From: a bacterium
Lineage (GTDB): Bacteria; Chloroflexota; Anaerolineae; Caldilineales; Caldilineaceae
Direction: 5' to 3'
Assembly: GCA_016124945.1 (NCBI GenBank)
Contig: WGMT01000028.1
Location: 1 to 64,000, forward strand
DNA: 64,000 bases
The notes under the pieces are model-generated. The model saw only the letters and a program-made list of their open reading frames with translations, did not search any database and was not told where the DNA came from. Shown piece by piece: positions 52,700-62,832 of the stretch. The position numbers were made by a program, and so were the translations under genes. Every line of letters begins with the position of its first letter. The first letter of the stretch is position 1.

Positions 52700-54565
52700 T
52701 CAGTTCTCGCCACCACCAAAATTCCCTGCCGGATGAGGCAAGGTAATGGTAAACTCACTACCTTGGTTTGGCGCGCTCTTCAGTGAAATGGCGCCGCCTT
52801 GTAACTGCGCCATTTTCTGCACAATGGCAAGGCCGAGACCACTACCACCATGATGACGTGCCAGGCTGCTATCGACCTGTACAAAGGGCTGGAATAGCCG
52901 TTTCTGATGTTCTACATTGATGCCGATGCCGGTGTCCCATACTGTGAACTTCACCACGCCGGCGTTACGGTCTTGGGCAACGCGCAGGCCGATCTCGCCG
53001 CCATCCGGTGTGAACTTAATCGCATTGCTCAGCAGATTGATGAGCATCTGTTTCAGGCGACGTCCATCTGTTTGCACATGAGTTACTTCGGGATCCAGAT
53101 GAACAGAGATGTTTAGGTGCTTCGCCAGTGCCGCCTGACGCGTGAGCCGCAAACTTGCCTCGCAAATGGTTTTCACTTCGACACTGTCCATCTCAAATGT
53201 TAATTTTCCAGCTTCTATCTTCGCCATATCAAGCACATCGTTAATGAGCGAGAGGAGATGATGTCCGCTCTCTTCAATGTTCCGCAACCGAGACAACTGC
53301 TTCTGATTCAACGGACCGTAGATTTCTTCGCTCATCGCTTCGGCTGTACCCAGAATACCGTTAAGCGGCGTGCGCAGTTCATGGCTCATACTGGCCAGGA
53401 ATTCGTCTTTGTGACGTGCGATTCGAGCAAGCTGCAAATTTGCCTGGGTTAGATCTGCCGTACGTTCAGCCACATGCTGCGCAAGGAGGGAACGCTCAGC
53501 TTCCAGTGCGTTTTTCGCCTCAATCTGTTCAGTAATGTCTACGCAGATTGTGAGAATTGCCGAGTGCCCCTTATAAGATAGGACACTGCTACTGCAATCC
53601 ACCCAACGTGATGAGACATGGCTTGAATCGGTGCAGAATTGCATACGTGCTTGAGCCTGCTCTCCGGTAATCAGGCTGTTTAAGGTAGATCTTATCTGGG
53701 GCCATACGGTTGGATGAATCAATTCGGCGAACGGGACCCCCTGGAGTTCTGCTGGACTATAGCCCGTGAACGTTTCTGCCATCGGATTGGCGTAAGCAAT
53801 CCGACCATTATCGACGATAAAAATTGCCGCAAGCAGATTCTCCGTCATGGTCCTAAACATCTCTTCGCTCTCGGTCAACAATCGATTGTTCTCAGTCAGA
53901 CGCTGTTCACTTTCTTGTAAACAGTGCAAGTTTGTTTGAATCTGACGATGCGCAATACTCACAACTGCAACGGCGGTACCAAAATAGAAGAGATGCGTCA
54001 ACCAAATGACAAAGGGATCGAAAGGCTCGGGTGTCAGTATCCCATTGCCTTCCAGGTACATAGCGAGTGTACCAATCAACGCAGCGACAGCGGCGATGGT
54101 GGCGCCAGTTCCTAGCCCAAGCAGCGTTGTCCCGATTAGAATGAGCACAATGAAGGCGCTGTATGCGGCTGAATGGATTCCTTGCAGCATAACCGGCCAG
54201 GCAATGCTCCCAGTTAGTGCAACGACCAAAAATACGCTGGCAAAATGCGTTCCTTTACGGTGTGCGGCATGACGCACAAGAACGACGATAAATACAACAG
54301 CAAGGCTGACCTCTACACTGGTTCCAACATGAGTGGTTAAAACGAAGGGTGCAGAAATCAAGTTGACAATAGCAGCAACTGCGACAAATAGAAGAACCGT
54401 ACTAAACAGAGGGTTCTGCACACCATCTTCGTGATCACCTGCCAGTGATGGCCAAAACAGGTGATGCAAACGACTTCTGCGGTCAGTTGAGCGTTCTGCT
54501 GTGGGGGCAATACCTGAGCAACCAACCACATGCTCCTGTGGCAAGTCCCGATCTAGTAATTGCAT
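52700..54565 (-). CDS. Membrane sensor histidine kinase (MASE-like-PAS-HisKA-HATPase)
   Basis: 621 residues; ATG 54565 follows GAGGCG, while the TTG at 54607 is less likely. About six membrane helices occupy residues 45-200. A PAS domain follows (NRLLTESEEMFRTMTENLLA..., GRIAYANPMAETFTGYSPAEL). HisKA has MSHELRTPLNG (His about 394). HATPase shows INLLSNAIKFTPDGG, DTGIGI and GGSGLGLAIVQK, a strong match to hybrid-type sensor kinases. It lacks a receiver. It precedes the GAF-PAS kinase in the same direction, so both may be expressed together. Confidence 0.88.
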   Translation of the reverse strand: MQLLDRDLPQEHVVGCSGIAPTAERSTDRRSRLHHLFWPSLAGDHEDGVQNPLFSTVLLFVAVAAIVNLISAPFVLTTHVGTSVEVSLAVVFIVVLVRHAAHRKGTHFASVFLVVALTGSIAWPVMLQGIHSAAYSAFIVLILIGTTLLGLGTGATIAAVAALIGTLAMYLEGNGILTPEPFDPFVIWLTHLFYFGTAVAVVSIAHRQIQTNLHCLQESEQRLTENNRLLTESEEMFRTMTENLLAAIFIVDNGRIAYANPMAETFTGYSPAELQGVPFAELIHPTVWPQIRSTLNSLITGEQAQARMQFCTDSSHVSSRWVDCSSSVLSYKGHSAILTICVDITEQIEAKNALEAERSLLAQHVAERTADLTQANLQLARIARHKDEFLASMSHELRTPLNGILGTAEAMSEEIYGPLNQKQLSRLRNIEESGHHLLSLINDVLDMAKIEAGKLTFEMDSVEVKTICEASLRLTRQAALAKHLNISVHLDPEVTHVQTDGRRLKQMLINLLSNAIKFTPDGGEIGLRVAQDRNAGVVKFTVWDTGIGINVEHQKRLFQPFVQVDSSLARHHGGSGLGLAIVQKMAQLQGGAISLKSAPNQGSEFTITLPHPAGNFGGGEN

Positions 54566-54960
54566 AATCGCCTCGATGAAGTGTCTTTGATTTGCGACAG
54601 ACGGCAAAAGTCATCGTACAAGGCAGGCGTCATAAGCTACGTCATAATTTATGTGTTTCTGCACACCTGTAATCATGAAATATGCGGTACAATAAAAATA
54701 AGCATTCAGTTATTCAACGCGATAACTTTGTTGTACGTTTGCACCTCTACTCAGACAAACTCAAAGACATGTTGATCCACGAAGTCACATGAAGATACAC
54801 GAAGACAAGTTATTCGCTTTCTGTACTTTGTGTAACCACAAGTGCCTTGGGGATCAATAGTTTTTGAAATCTTCTAATTGGATCCCCAGCATGTTTCCAG
54901 ATGGATGTACTCAGTTCAGCAGATCTATATCACCGGTAACAACACAAAAAGTGAAATACT
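54566..54960. other. Intergenic region between divergent kinase and AfsR-like regulator genes
   Basis: 395 bases without a gene, AT-rich. A repeat copy GATCCACGAAGTCACATGAA begins at 54774 and runs to about 54804, related to the 26.5- and 40.6-kb copies. Promoters for both directions should lie here, but no sure hexamer pair stands out. The AfsR-like gene has no strong ribosome site before its ATG (AAAAGTGAAAT). Confidence 0.4.
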
Positions 54961-57900
54961 ATGAATGAAATGCTGATAGTTCATCTGCTGGGTATGCCCG
55001 AGATACTTCTTGGCAGCGCGTTGTTTGCAGCGCCTGGCAAAGCACACGCAATGCTCTATTACCTGATTGCCACCCGACAGCCACTTAGCCGTGCTGCACT
55101 TGCCGAACTATTGTGGCCTGAGGCGGAGAACAATCTTGGCCGGCGGTATCTACGTAACCTGCTGGTTGGAATCCGCCCCAAACTGGGCAAGTATTTGAGC
55201 GTCAACAACGAGACCATCGCTTTCCGTGAAGATAGCGATACATACGTCGATCTTTACGACTTGGCGACTGTCTTCACCCTGCCGATAGATGGAACCACAG
55301 CACAGCAGGTGAGTTCAGTCTTAAAAGTCATTAATGGTGAATTCTTGAAGGGTTTTGAGGTTTCCAAGGCACCGCGCTATGAGGAATGGTTACGTGAGGA
55401 ACGCGAGTACTGGCATACGAGAATTGTGGCGACTCACCTGCGGCTTGCAATGTACTATGCCGAACAGGGTGAGACAGACACCGCTGTTGACAAACTGGGG
55501 TGGCTACTGCGACTTGATCCCTGGCACGAGGTCGCCCACCAGGAGATGATCCGTCTCCTGGCGCAACAAGGCCGCCGCCTGGAAGCACTTAGCCATTTCA
55601 GACACGTGAGTGATCTATTTACGAAAGAACTGGGCATTCCTGTCAGCCAAGAGATCGCCGATCTGGCGGAGCATGTCCGCAGTGGAGACGTGGGGACAGG
55701 TCAGATCGAGCAACCAAACTTGATGGATGACCTGCCGAGCATATCATCGGCGACCGCGCCACGGTTTCTAGCCCCGCTCTATTTGACTCCTTGCCTTGGT
55801 CGACAGGAGGAGCTTGCGACGCTATCCGGTCTGTTGGTGGGTACACCACATCTGAGATTGGTTACTTTGGTGGGTTTGGGCGGTATCGGCAAAACCCGGC
55901 TTGCAACTCAGTTCGCCCATGAGGTGCGTAATGTCTTTGAGGACGGGGTGGTGATGGTTTCGCTTGAATCGGTTACTTCGGCGGACTTGCTTGTTGACAC
56001 CATCGCCTCGGCCTTGGGTTGTGAATTTCTGGGAAACGTAGACACTTTCGATCAATTGAAACGCTTCCTGGCCCGCAAGCGGCTCTTATTGATCCTGGAT
56101 AACTATGAGCAATTCCTTGTACAACAGGACGAGACGTCGTCCGACAATCGGGCGCTCGACCTGATCTCCGGCTTCTTGACCGAAGCACCTGAACTCAAAA
56201 TCCTGGTCACCTCACGCTCACCCCTTGGTCTTCGCGGCGAATGGCAGATGCCGCTTTCCGGCCTCACTTTCCCCGATGAAGCGATAGTCAACATTGACAC
56301 AGAGGGTGAATACAGCGCCATTGATCTGTTTATGCAGACTGCGCACCGATTGAACGGCCGCCCACTAAAAGTTAACAAAAGTGAATGGCCTTGTCTCCAT
56401 AAAATCTGCCACCTGGTTGATGGGCTGCCATTAGGTGTCGAACTGGCTGCATCGTGGACATCCATCCTTTCCTGCAAACAGATCGTCAACACCATTGAAC
56501 AGAATCTTGTCTCCTTGAATACTCCTTTCCACGATGTCCCGTCGCGGCATAGCAGCCTCCTGGCGGTTTTCGAATCAACCTTGACTTCTTTGCCTGAAGC
56601 CCATCAGCGTATTTTTCGGCAGTTGGCAGTTTTTCAGGGTGGCTGTCAAGTGAATGCGGCGTTGTCTGTCGTGGGTGACGTATTCTTAGATCCCGGCGGA
56701 AATACACCACCAGTTCCTAGCAGTGGTAGAGATGCTCTATTTCCGCCGTATTATTTACGCCGGCGTGTACTGGATGCATTGCACACCCTTATTGGGCGCG
56801 GTTTGCTACGTTACACAGAAGATGATACCGTTTTCAGCTTCCACCCTCTCTTGTGGCACTATGCAGGCGACAAGCTGGCACTTTTTCCTACAGAAGCGGC
56901 ACAGGTGCGAACACGACACGCCGCTTACTATCTTGATCAACTAGGCGATCCTGATCTCTTCGACAACATACAGATGTGGGTTTCGGCTATCTCAAAAGAA
57001 TATGCAAATGTACGAGCCGCACTAACCTGGCAGCTCGAACAAGAACCAGAGGACGCGTTAGAGAGCGTCACCAGATTTTATCCCTACTGGCGTGAGAAGG
57101 GTCTGTTCGAAGAAGCTCGTTATTGGATCCTGACTTGCCTGGAACGGACGACATCGACAAGCAAGACGCGTGCGCTGGCACATGCGCAAGGCGTCGAAGT
57201 CACCAATGCGCTTCAACAAGTCGAATTAGCGGAACGATTGCTGACTGAAGGGACAGAAATCTACCTTCTACTGAATGACACTTCAGGTCTGGCATCAGTT
57301 TACGAAATGCGCGGTTGGTTATGTTCGGGCTCTAACGAAAAGGCTGAGTACGAGAAAACAATAGAGTGGTTCTCGAAATGCCTGGCACTCTATCGCAATC
57401 TGAATGCTCCTGGCGCCATTGTCGACATCCTGTGTAAGATTGCAAAGTTTCATCGCCCTCCCGAACACCGTTACACAGATGCCCATGATCTTCTCGATGA
57501 GGCACTTGCAATCGCAATTGAACACAAATTACCCCAGAGCATCGCCGAATGCTATCTATATAAAGCCTTTGCCGCTTTTCATTTTGGATTCTATGAAGAG
57601 GCTGACGCCCATTATAAAGTTTATTCGGCTTTTGGGGTTCGTTCCTGGGACGGCTTCAAGGAGCAACTAGGCGCGGAGATTGCTCTGCTGTTAGGTGATT
57701 TGCCAGCCGCCGAACAGCAATTGCTTGCGACCCATGCCAAGTTCAAAGAGAGCGCACGTATCCTCGGCATTGCGACAACCAGCCTGCTAATCGGCAAAGT
57801 ACTACGGCAACAGGGCAGGTTGGAAGAAGCTGTAACCTGGGATATTGAGGGTCTACAGATTGCCATTGATATCAAAGATGCACGGGTTACGGCACGTATT

Positions 57901-58167
57901 CTTGCAGATTTCGGGCTGATAGCGCTTGCTACAGCAGACTATGAGCGCGCTGCGTACCTGCTCTTCCTCGCCCAGAACTGGCTCGACCGTCTGCCTCCCT
58001 ATCTCACCCCCAAAGACCAACTAGAGTATTCACTTGCTGTGGATGAACTTCGCCTTCAAGTGGCACCCGAAACGCTAGATGAACTGCGTCTCCAGGTGGA
58101 GAAAAGCGACCCCAGGAGAGAAGCAATTCATTTACTCGTATCCCACAATAGGTACAGGTCGACTTAA
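54961..58167 (+). CDS. AfsR/SARP-like regulator: DNA-binding, BTAD, NB-ARC-type ATPase, TPR
   Basis: 1068 residues in AfsR order. An N-terminal winged-helix region (LLGMPEILLGSAL, SRAALAELLWPEAENNLGRRYLRNLL; about 1-95) leads into BTAD (about 100-240). A P-loop ATPase follows: VGLGGIGKTRLA near 305-315, LLLILDNYEQF near 380, ILVTSRSPLGL, GLPLGVELAASW. TPR-like helices fill 680-1050. Such regulators bind DNA upstream of targets and use ATP-driven oligomerisation. Targets may include the chemoreceptor gene next door. It differs from the other STAND regulator at 10306-13467 by domain order. Confidence 0.85.
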   Translation: MNEMLIVHLLGMPEILLGSALFAAPGKAHAMLYYLIATRQPLSRAALAELLWPEAENNLGRRYLRNLLVGIRPKLGKYLSVNNETIAFREDSDTYVDLYDLATVFTLPIDGTTAQQVSSVLKVINGEFLKGFEVSKAPRYEEWLREEREYWHTRIVATHLRLAMYYAEQGETDTAVDKLGWLLRLDPWHEVAHQEMIRLLAQQGRRLEALSHFRHVSDLFTKELGIPVSQEIADLAEHVRSGDVGTGQIEQPNLMDDLPSISSATAPRFLAPLYLTPCLGRQEELATLSGLLVGTPHLRLVTLVGLGGIGKTRLATQFAHEVRNVFEDGVVMVSLESVTSADLLVDTIASALGCEFLGNVDTFDQLKRFLARKRLLLILDNYEQFLVQQDETSSDNRALDLISGFLTEAPELKILVTSRSPLGLRGEWQMPLSGLTFPDEAIVNIDTEGEYSAIDLFMQTAHRLNGRPLKVNKSEWPCLHKICHLVDGLPLGVELAASWTSILSCKQIVNTIEQNLVSLNTPFHDVPSRHSSLLAVFESTLTSLPEAHQRIFRQLAVFQGGCQVNAALSVVGDVFLDPGGNTPPVPSSGRDALFPPYYLRRRVLDALHTLIGRGLLRYTEDDTVFSFHPLLWHYAGDKLALFPTEAAQVRTRHAAYYLDQLGDPDLFDNIQMWVSAISKEYANVRAALTWQLEQEPEDALESVTRFYPYWREKGLFEEARYWILTCLERTTSTSKTRALAHAQGVEVTNALQQVELAERLLTEGTEIYLLLNDTSGLASVYEMRGWLCSGSNEKAEYEKTIEWFSKCLALYRNLNAPGAIVDILCKIAKFHRPPEHRYTDAHDLLDEALAIAIEHKLPQSIAECYLYKAFAAFHFGFYEEADAHYKVYSAFGVRSWDGFKEQLGAEIALLLGDLPAAEQQLLATHAKFKESARILGIATTSLLIGKVLRQQGRLEEAVTWDIEGLQIAIDIKDARVTARILADFGLIALATADYERAAYLLFLAQNWLDRLPPYLTPKDQLEYSLAVDELRLQVAPETLDELRLQVEKSDPRREAIHLLVSHNRYRST

Positions 58168-58549
58168 CCAATTTCAAATATTCGCCGGCGTACAATAGCA
58201 GCCTATTCGTCTACCTCCTTTTGCCTCGCTCTTTGCCCCGCTAGAAACACCCATTCGGCACATAACGCATAAAAACCCGCTGAGCCATCTCAACTTAACG
58301 TACATTTTGCGCAAAAACACTTACCAAATCGTCATTAGAATCATCCCGATCTGACGCCGACAATGACGCTCACTGCGTACAATTTTAGCTATCAAACCTT
58401 TGTATCAACAGTATTGCCGTCTCAGTTTAGCTTTGTGCCTGGCAGGATATTGCCAGGCAACGCTTGTTGCCTCACGTGTATGGAACGGGCATAAATCATT
58501 GAAGCTTCATCTATCATTTGTGGGTATCAGTTCTAGGGGGGATGCAAAA
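58168..58549. other. Intergenic region before the chemoreceptor gene
   Basis: 382 bases without a supported gene. The frame of the receptor is open back to 58400, but ATG 58550 has the better ribosome site (a GGGGGGAT run) and is followed by the normal membrane helix. A TTTGTATCAA stretch lies near 58397-58408. Composition is AT-rich, and I see no clear operator. Confidence 0.35.
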
Positions 58550-61534
58550 ATGACTTCATTCATGGGTAGATTCACCAATCTAAGTGTGCGTGCGCAGATG
58601 ATCACACTCGGCGTTGGCTGTGTGTCAGTGACAGCCCTCGTACTTTGTTTAGTGATGATCTGGCAAAGTCAAATTTTCTTAGCAAAAGCCAACCAAGACG
58701 TGGATTTAATAATTGACATGGATCTTCACAACATTGCAGAAGGCGTCTACAACAATGTGAAGGCGCAGGATGAACTCTTGCGGCAGATGGTCGAACACAA
58801 TTTGGCCGTTGCACAACACCTCATCGAGGGTATGGATGGCGTACGCGTAACCGAGGAGACCGTTGCGTGGAACGCGATTGACCAGTTCACGCGCCAATCC
58901 ACGACTGTAGAGATTCCACAGTTCTGGTTAGGCAACGCACAGTTGCGCGAAAACAAGCTCCTCACTGTAGAAACCCCACTTGTCGATGAGATCAGCAAAC
59001 TGGTTGGTGGCACCGCAACGATTTTCCAGAAAATGAATGACAGTGGCGACATGCTGCGCATTGCAACCAATGTTGAAACATTGGACGGCGAGCGGGCGAT
59101 CGGCACTTATATCCCGGCCACCCAACCGGACGGGAGTGCAAATTCCGTTGTTGCCACACTGTTGCAAGGAGAAACCTATCGAGGTGTCGCTTTTGTCGTC
59201 GATGCATGGTATGTCACCGCGTATCAACCCCTATTTGATGATCAGGGTGACGTCATCGGTGCGCTCTATGTAGGCATCAAACAGGAGAGTGTCGAATCAC
59301 TGCGCAGTGCAATTCAGCAAACAAAGGTCGGCGAATCCGGTTACGTCTATGTTCTTGGTGGGCAAGGAGCGGATCGAGGGCACTACATCATCTCGAATGG
59401 TGGTTCGCGCGATGGCGAAGACCTCTGGTCGCTACAAGATACAGAGGGTCGCTACTTCATTCAAGCAATGGTAGAAAAAGCCGTCGTTCTGGCGCCCTAC
59501 ACGACGGACAGCGTCCGCTACATCTGGAGAGAAACCTCGGAAGCAGAGGCAAAGCCGAAAGTCGTTCGGTTGGCCTATTATGAACCCTGGGATTGGGTGA
59601 TTGTGGTTAGCGCATATGATGATGACTTTCAATCTTTCCACACTTCTTTGAGCGATGGCCGGGCCAATATGTTGGGTATCAGTATTGCCGCCGCCGTCGT
59701 CTTGCTGGCGGTGGGGAGCCTGCTCACCTACCTCTACGCACGTCGGCTGACGCGTCCGCTACAGGAGATGGTCATTGCTGCGGACAATCTAGCGGCCGGT
59801 GATATTGATCAGCAGGTCCACTATCAAAGCCGGAATGAAGTGGGGCAGCTTGCAGCATCCTTTCGCCATATGATCGACTATCAACAAGGAATGGCAGATG
59901 CGGCTGCATACCTTGCCAAAGGCGAACTAGACGTACAGGTCGCGCCCAAGTCGGCCCAAGACAAACTGGGCAACGCCTTCCAACGCATGATCGGCTATCA
60001 GCAAGAGATGGCCACGGCCGCGGGTCAATTGGCATTGGGTGATCTGGCAGTGCGTGTCACAGCCAAATCCGAAAAAGATGTGCTTGGCAACGCATTTGCA
60101 GCCATGATCGGCTATCAACAGAGTGTGGCTACGGCATTAGGAGAGGTCGCCCAGGGCAACCTCACCGTTGAGGTCGCGCCGCTTTCAGAAAAGGACGTCT
60201 TGGGCCATGCCGTCAAGTCGATGGTCCTCCAACTGCGCAACACAGTGGGCAATGTGCAGGCCAACGCGCGTCGCCTGATTTCCTCCAGCCGCCAACTGGG
60301 CCAGGTCTCTGAACAGACCGCCGACGCAACCCGGCAGATTACGCAGACGATTGATCTGATGGCAGGCACCACCCAACAGGTTGCACAGACGATCGGCCAG
60401 GTAGCGCTGGGCGCAGCCCAACAGGCCGAAGTGATGGAACAAAGCCGTGCTATTGTCGAAGAGCAGGATGCTGTCATCACCCGCATTGCACAGGGTTCAG
60501 AACAACAGACAATTTCCATCGACGCCGCCGATCAGATCTTTCATGGGCAGTTGGCAGCCGCGATTGGGCAGGTTGAGAATGCCAGCAACGCCAGCGATCA
60601 CGCCGTAACCATCGCAATGCAGGCGGCTCAATCCGGCTCGCAGGCCGTCAGTAGGACGATTGCCGGGATCAACACCGTCGCCAAGACAGCCGATCATGTC
60701 ACCCACCGCATCAATGAAATGGGCAAACACTCGCAGCAGATCGGTGCCATTGTAGAGGTGATCAACGAGATCGCCGAACGCACCAATTTGTTGTCTCTCA
60801 ATGCCGCCATCGAAGCCGCCCGCGCCGGTGAACATGGGAAAGGCTTCGCTGTGGTGGCCGATGAAGTGCGAAAACTAGCCGACCGGTCGGCCCGCTCGGC
60901 AACTGAAATTTCCGAACTGGTATCCACGGTGCAAAACACGGCCAATCAGGCGGTGAAAGCCATGGAAGAGAACGATCGACAGGTGCAGCAAGGGCTGCAA
61001 ACTGCGGGTGACGCAGAGACGGCGCTGGCCGGCATCAGCGAGTCCATGGCGCAGGTAGGTGGGCAGATGCAGCAGTTGCAAACCGCCATTGCTGCGCTGA
61101 GTGATAGCAGCGGCAAGGTACAGGGTGCTATGCAGCAGGTAGCCACTGTTATTGAAGAGAATCTGAATGCTACGGCTGCGCTCACGGCCAGTCATGCGCC
61201 GATTCAACATGCGCTGGCTGAAATCGCCAGTGTTGCCGAAGAAAATAGCGCTGCCGCCGAAGAAGTCGCTGCCTCGGCAGAAGAGAACAGCGCTTCCGTG
61301 GAAGAGATCAGCGCCATGACCAAGGCCGTCAATTCGCAGGTGGAAGAAGTGAGCCAGGCCATTTACTCACTTTCGACAGTGGCGAACGACCTCGAAGCAA
61401 TTGTTGCAACTTTCCATCTGCCGGATGCTGAAGAGCATTCGGCAGATGCGGCAAACCGGCAAGTTGTTTCCAACAGCAACGGGTGGCGGGCTACGCCCCA
61501 GGCGCTCACAACAGTCGTCAACGGCCGGCACTAG
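58550..61534 (+). CDS. Methyl-accepting chemotaxis protein with Cache sensor and several HAMP units
   Basis: 994 residues. Membrane helix 1 (about 20-42), a periplasmic Cache-type sensor (about 45-375; [32 protein letters not shown]), helix 2 (about 378-396). HAMP text then appears at 397-450 and in three further related units (each with a Lys/Glu-x-x-x-LGNAF...MIGYQQ core) to about 600. The signalling tip [38 protein letters not shown] (about 739-780) is canonical, with Gln/Glu methylation helices on both sides. There is no che operon beside it, so it must feed a distant array. Confidence 0.9.
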   Translation: MTSFMGRFTNLSVRAQMITLGVGCVSVTALVLCLVMIWQSQIFLAKANQDVDLIIDMDLHNIAEGVYNNVKAQDELLRQMVEHNLAVAQHLIEGMDGVRVTEETVAWNAIDQFTRQSTTVEIPQFWLGNAQLRENKLLTVETPLVDEISKLVGGTATIFQKMNDSGDMLRIATNVETLDGERAIGTYIPATQPDGSANSVVATLLQGETYRGVAFVVDAWYVTAYQPLFDDQGDVIGALYVGIKQESVESLRSAIQQTKVGESGYVYVLGGQGADRGHYIISNGGSRDGEDLWSLQDTEGRYFIQAMVEKAVVLAPYTTDSVRYIWRETSEAEAKPKVVRLAYYEPWDWVIVVSAYDDDFQSFHTSLSDGRANMLGISIAAAVVLLAVGSLLTYLYARRLTRPLQEMVIAADNLAAGDIDQQVHYQSRNEVGQLAASFRHMIDYQQGMADAAAYLAKGELDVQVAPKSAQDKLGNAFQRMIGYQQEMATAAGQLALGDLAVRVTAKSEKDVLGNAFAAMIGYQQSVATALGEVAQGNLTVEVAPLSEKDVLGHAVKSMVLQLRNTVGNVQANARRLISSSRQLGQVSEQTADATRQITQTIDLMAGTTQQVAQTIGQVALGAAQQAEVMEQSRAIVEEQDAVITRIAQGSEQQTISIDAADQIFHGQLAAAIGQVENASNASDHAVTIAMQAAQSGSQAVSRTIAGINTVAKTADHVTHRINEMGKHSQQIGAIVEVINEIAERTNLLSLNAAIEAARAGEHGKGFAVVADEVRKLADRSARSATEISELVSTVQNTANQAVKAMEENDRQVQQGLQTAGDAETALAGISESMAQVGGQMQQLQTAIAALSDSSGKVQGAMQQVATVIEENLNATAALTASHAPIQHALAEIASVAEENSAAAEEVAASAEENSASVEEISAMTKAVNSQVEEVSQAIYSLSTVANDLEAIVATFHLPDAEEHSADAANRQVVSNSNGWRATPQALTTVVNGRH

Positions 61535-61561
61535 CAAATCCAGGTATCAGTTACCCGCTCA

Positions 61562-61605
61562 AAACCGGTCATGGCAGAGGATAACTCCTCTGCCATGACC
61601 GGTTT
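61562..61605. terminator. Convergent terminator hairpin
   Basis: Perfect 19-bp arms (61562-61580, 61587-61605) with a 6-base loop ATAACT, flanked by AAA on one side and TTT on the other. It lies between the converging chemoreceptor and CMD genes and would terminate both. Confidence 0.8.
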
Positions 61606-61681
61606 AACGGCAATCCATTGAAGAGTCCGCTGTGCCATCGCGCAATCCAATTACCCGAAGCGGACAAGGTATCGCCACCAC

Positions 61682-62251
61682 TCAGCCAACCGGTTCACCC
61701 AGTGTCTGCATTAGCCGGTTCGCCCAGGCAAACATGGCAATGACATGGCTCAGATCGAGGATCTCTAGCTCGGTCAACCCTACGCTGCGCAGGGTGGCCA
61801 AATCCTCGGCGGCGATCTGCTGTGGTGTGAGCGTAAGCTTGACCGAATAGTCGACGATGGCACGAGAACGAGGATCGAGTTCAGTCTCGACACCCTCGGT
61901 GAGGATGCGTGTGATCAGCTCAGGTTGTTTGGTCAACTGGGCATAGCGCTGGGCATGGACGGATGCACAGTAGACACAGCCGTTGACCCGCGAAACAGCC
62001 ACACTGGCCAGCTCACGATCCGCACGGGACAGCCCCCGCTTTCCATACATCACGGCGTTGAAGAGCCGTGAACGCTGGCGCAACACCTCCACATCGTGGA
62101 CGAGGAGCAGGTAATAGGGCGATGTCTTGGCCGAAGGGTGACTCTCCTCCAGCACGGCAAGTTGATCAGGCGTGGCCTCGTCTAGCTGGACTGTGTCGAG
62201 CCAGGCCTGCCATACAACTGGATCAATGGTGAATGCGCGTGACTGTGTCAT
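61682..62251 (-). CDS. Alkylhydroperoxidase-domain protein (Avi_7169-like family)
   Basis: 189 residues. The AhpD/CMD helical fold with the redox motif CVYCASVHAQR (CxxCxxxH), needed for peroxidase activity. It resembles the family I know as the Avi_7169-type alkylhydroperoxidase-domain proteins, which lie beside peptide ABC transporters and a CMD partner, just as here. Its start overlaps the partner's stop by 4 bases (ATGA). The pair may form a mixed complex that reduces a peroxide tied to the transported compound. Substrate unknown. Confidence 0.8.
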   Translation of the reverse strand: MTQSRAFTIDPVVWQAWLDTVQLDEATPDQLAVLEESHPSAKTSPYYLLLVHDVEVLRQRSRLFNAVMYGKRGLSRADRELASVAVSRVNGCVYCASVHAQRYAQLTKQPELITRILTEGVETELDPRSRAIVDYSVKLTLTPQQIAAEDLATLRSVGLTELEILDLSHVIAMFAWANRLMQTLGEPVG

Positions 62252-62778
62252 GCTTCCTCCGCAAAGAGTTGGGCAACGGCCAGTAACCGTATCTGGAAAC
62301 TGAGAAACGAGACCAACTGGGCCAGGGTCACGACTTCGCTTACGCTTAACCCGGCGCTTAGGAGCGCAGTGGTATCGGCGGGGGTGGCGTCCCCCGGGGC
62401 ATGGGTCAACAGATCGGTGTGGCGCAGGATGGCGGCCTGCCGCGGCGTGAAGCGATCCTCGGCGGGGAAGGCAGCTACAGAAGCAAGGGTCTCGTCGGCG
62501 ACGCCAATCGCGACCAGTTGTTGCCGGTAGTGGGCTACGAGATCGCTGCTCTCGGTGAGGATGGCGACCCGCAGCGCGACCAATGCGCGTTCAGTCAGGC
62601 TAAGCCCACTCGCCTCTGCTGGTGCAAGCAGGGCATCATAACTACCCTGGATGTAAGCCGCCACATCGGCGCGCTCTCTGCGCAGGGCCGCCGCCGGGGA
62701 ATCAGTATCAATCCCGGCGAGGAGGTTGATCAGATCGACAGTTGTTTCGGTGGAGTCGGGAAGTTCTGATGCAGCCAT
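62248..62778 (-). CDS. CMD-domain protein (Avi_7170-like family)
   Basis: 176 residues, start after AAAGGA. Helical CMD-type text: SLTERALVALRVAILTESSDLVAHYRQQL, FTPRQAAILRHTDLL and LSVSEVVTLAQLVSFLSFQIRLL. It has no CxxC motif, so it is probably a non-catalytic or structural partner of the AhpD-like protein that follows. The pairing fits the Avi_7169/Avi_7170 arrangement beside dipeptide-type ABC genes. It lies 54 bases after the permease gene, within a leftward operon. Confidence 0.78.
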   Translation of the reverse strand: MAASELPDSTETTVDLINLLAGIDTDSPAAALRRERADVAAYIQGSYDALLAPAEASGLSLTERALVALRVAILTESSDLVAHYRQQLVAIGVADETLASVAAFPAEDRFTPRQAAILRHTDLLTHAPGDATPADTTALLSAGLSVSEVVTLAQLVSFLSFQIRLLAVAQLFAEEA

Positions 62779-62832
62779 TCTTTTTCCTTTCGGTATCTGT
62801 TAAACACAAAGTTGAAGCACTTGCCTCGATCC

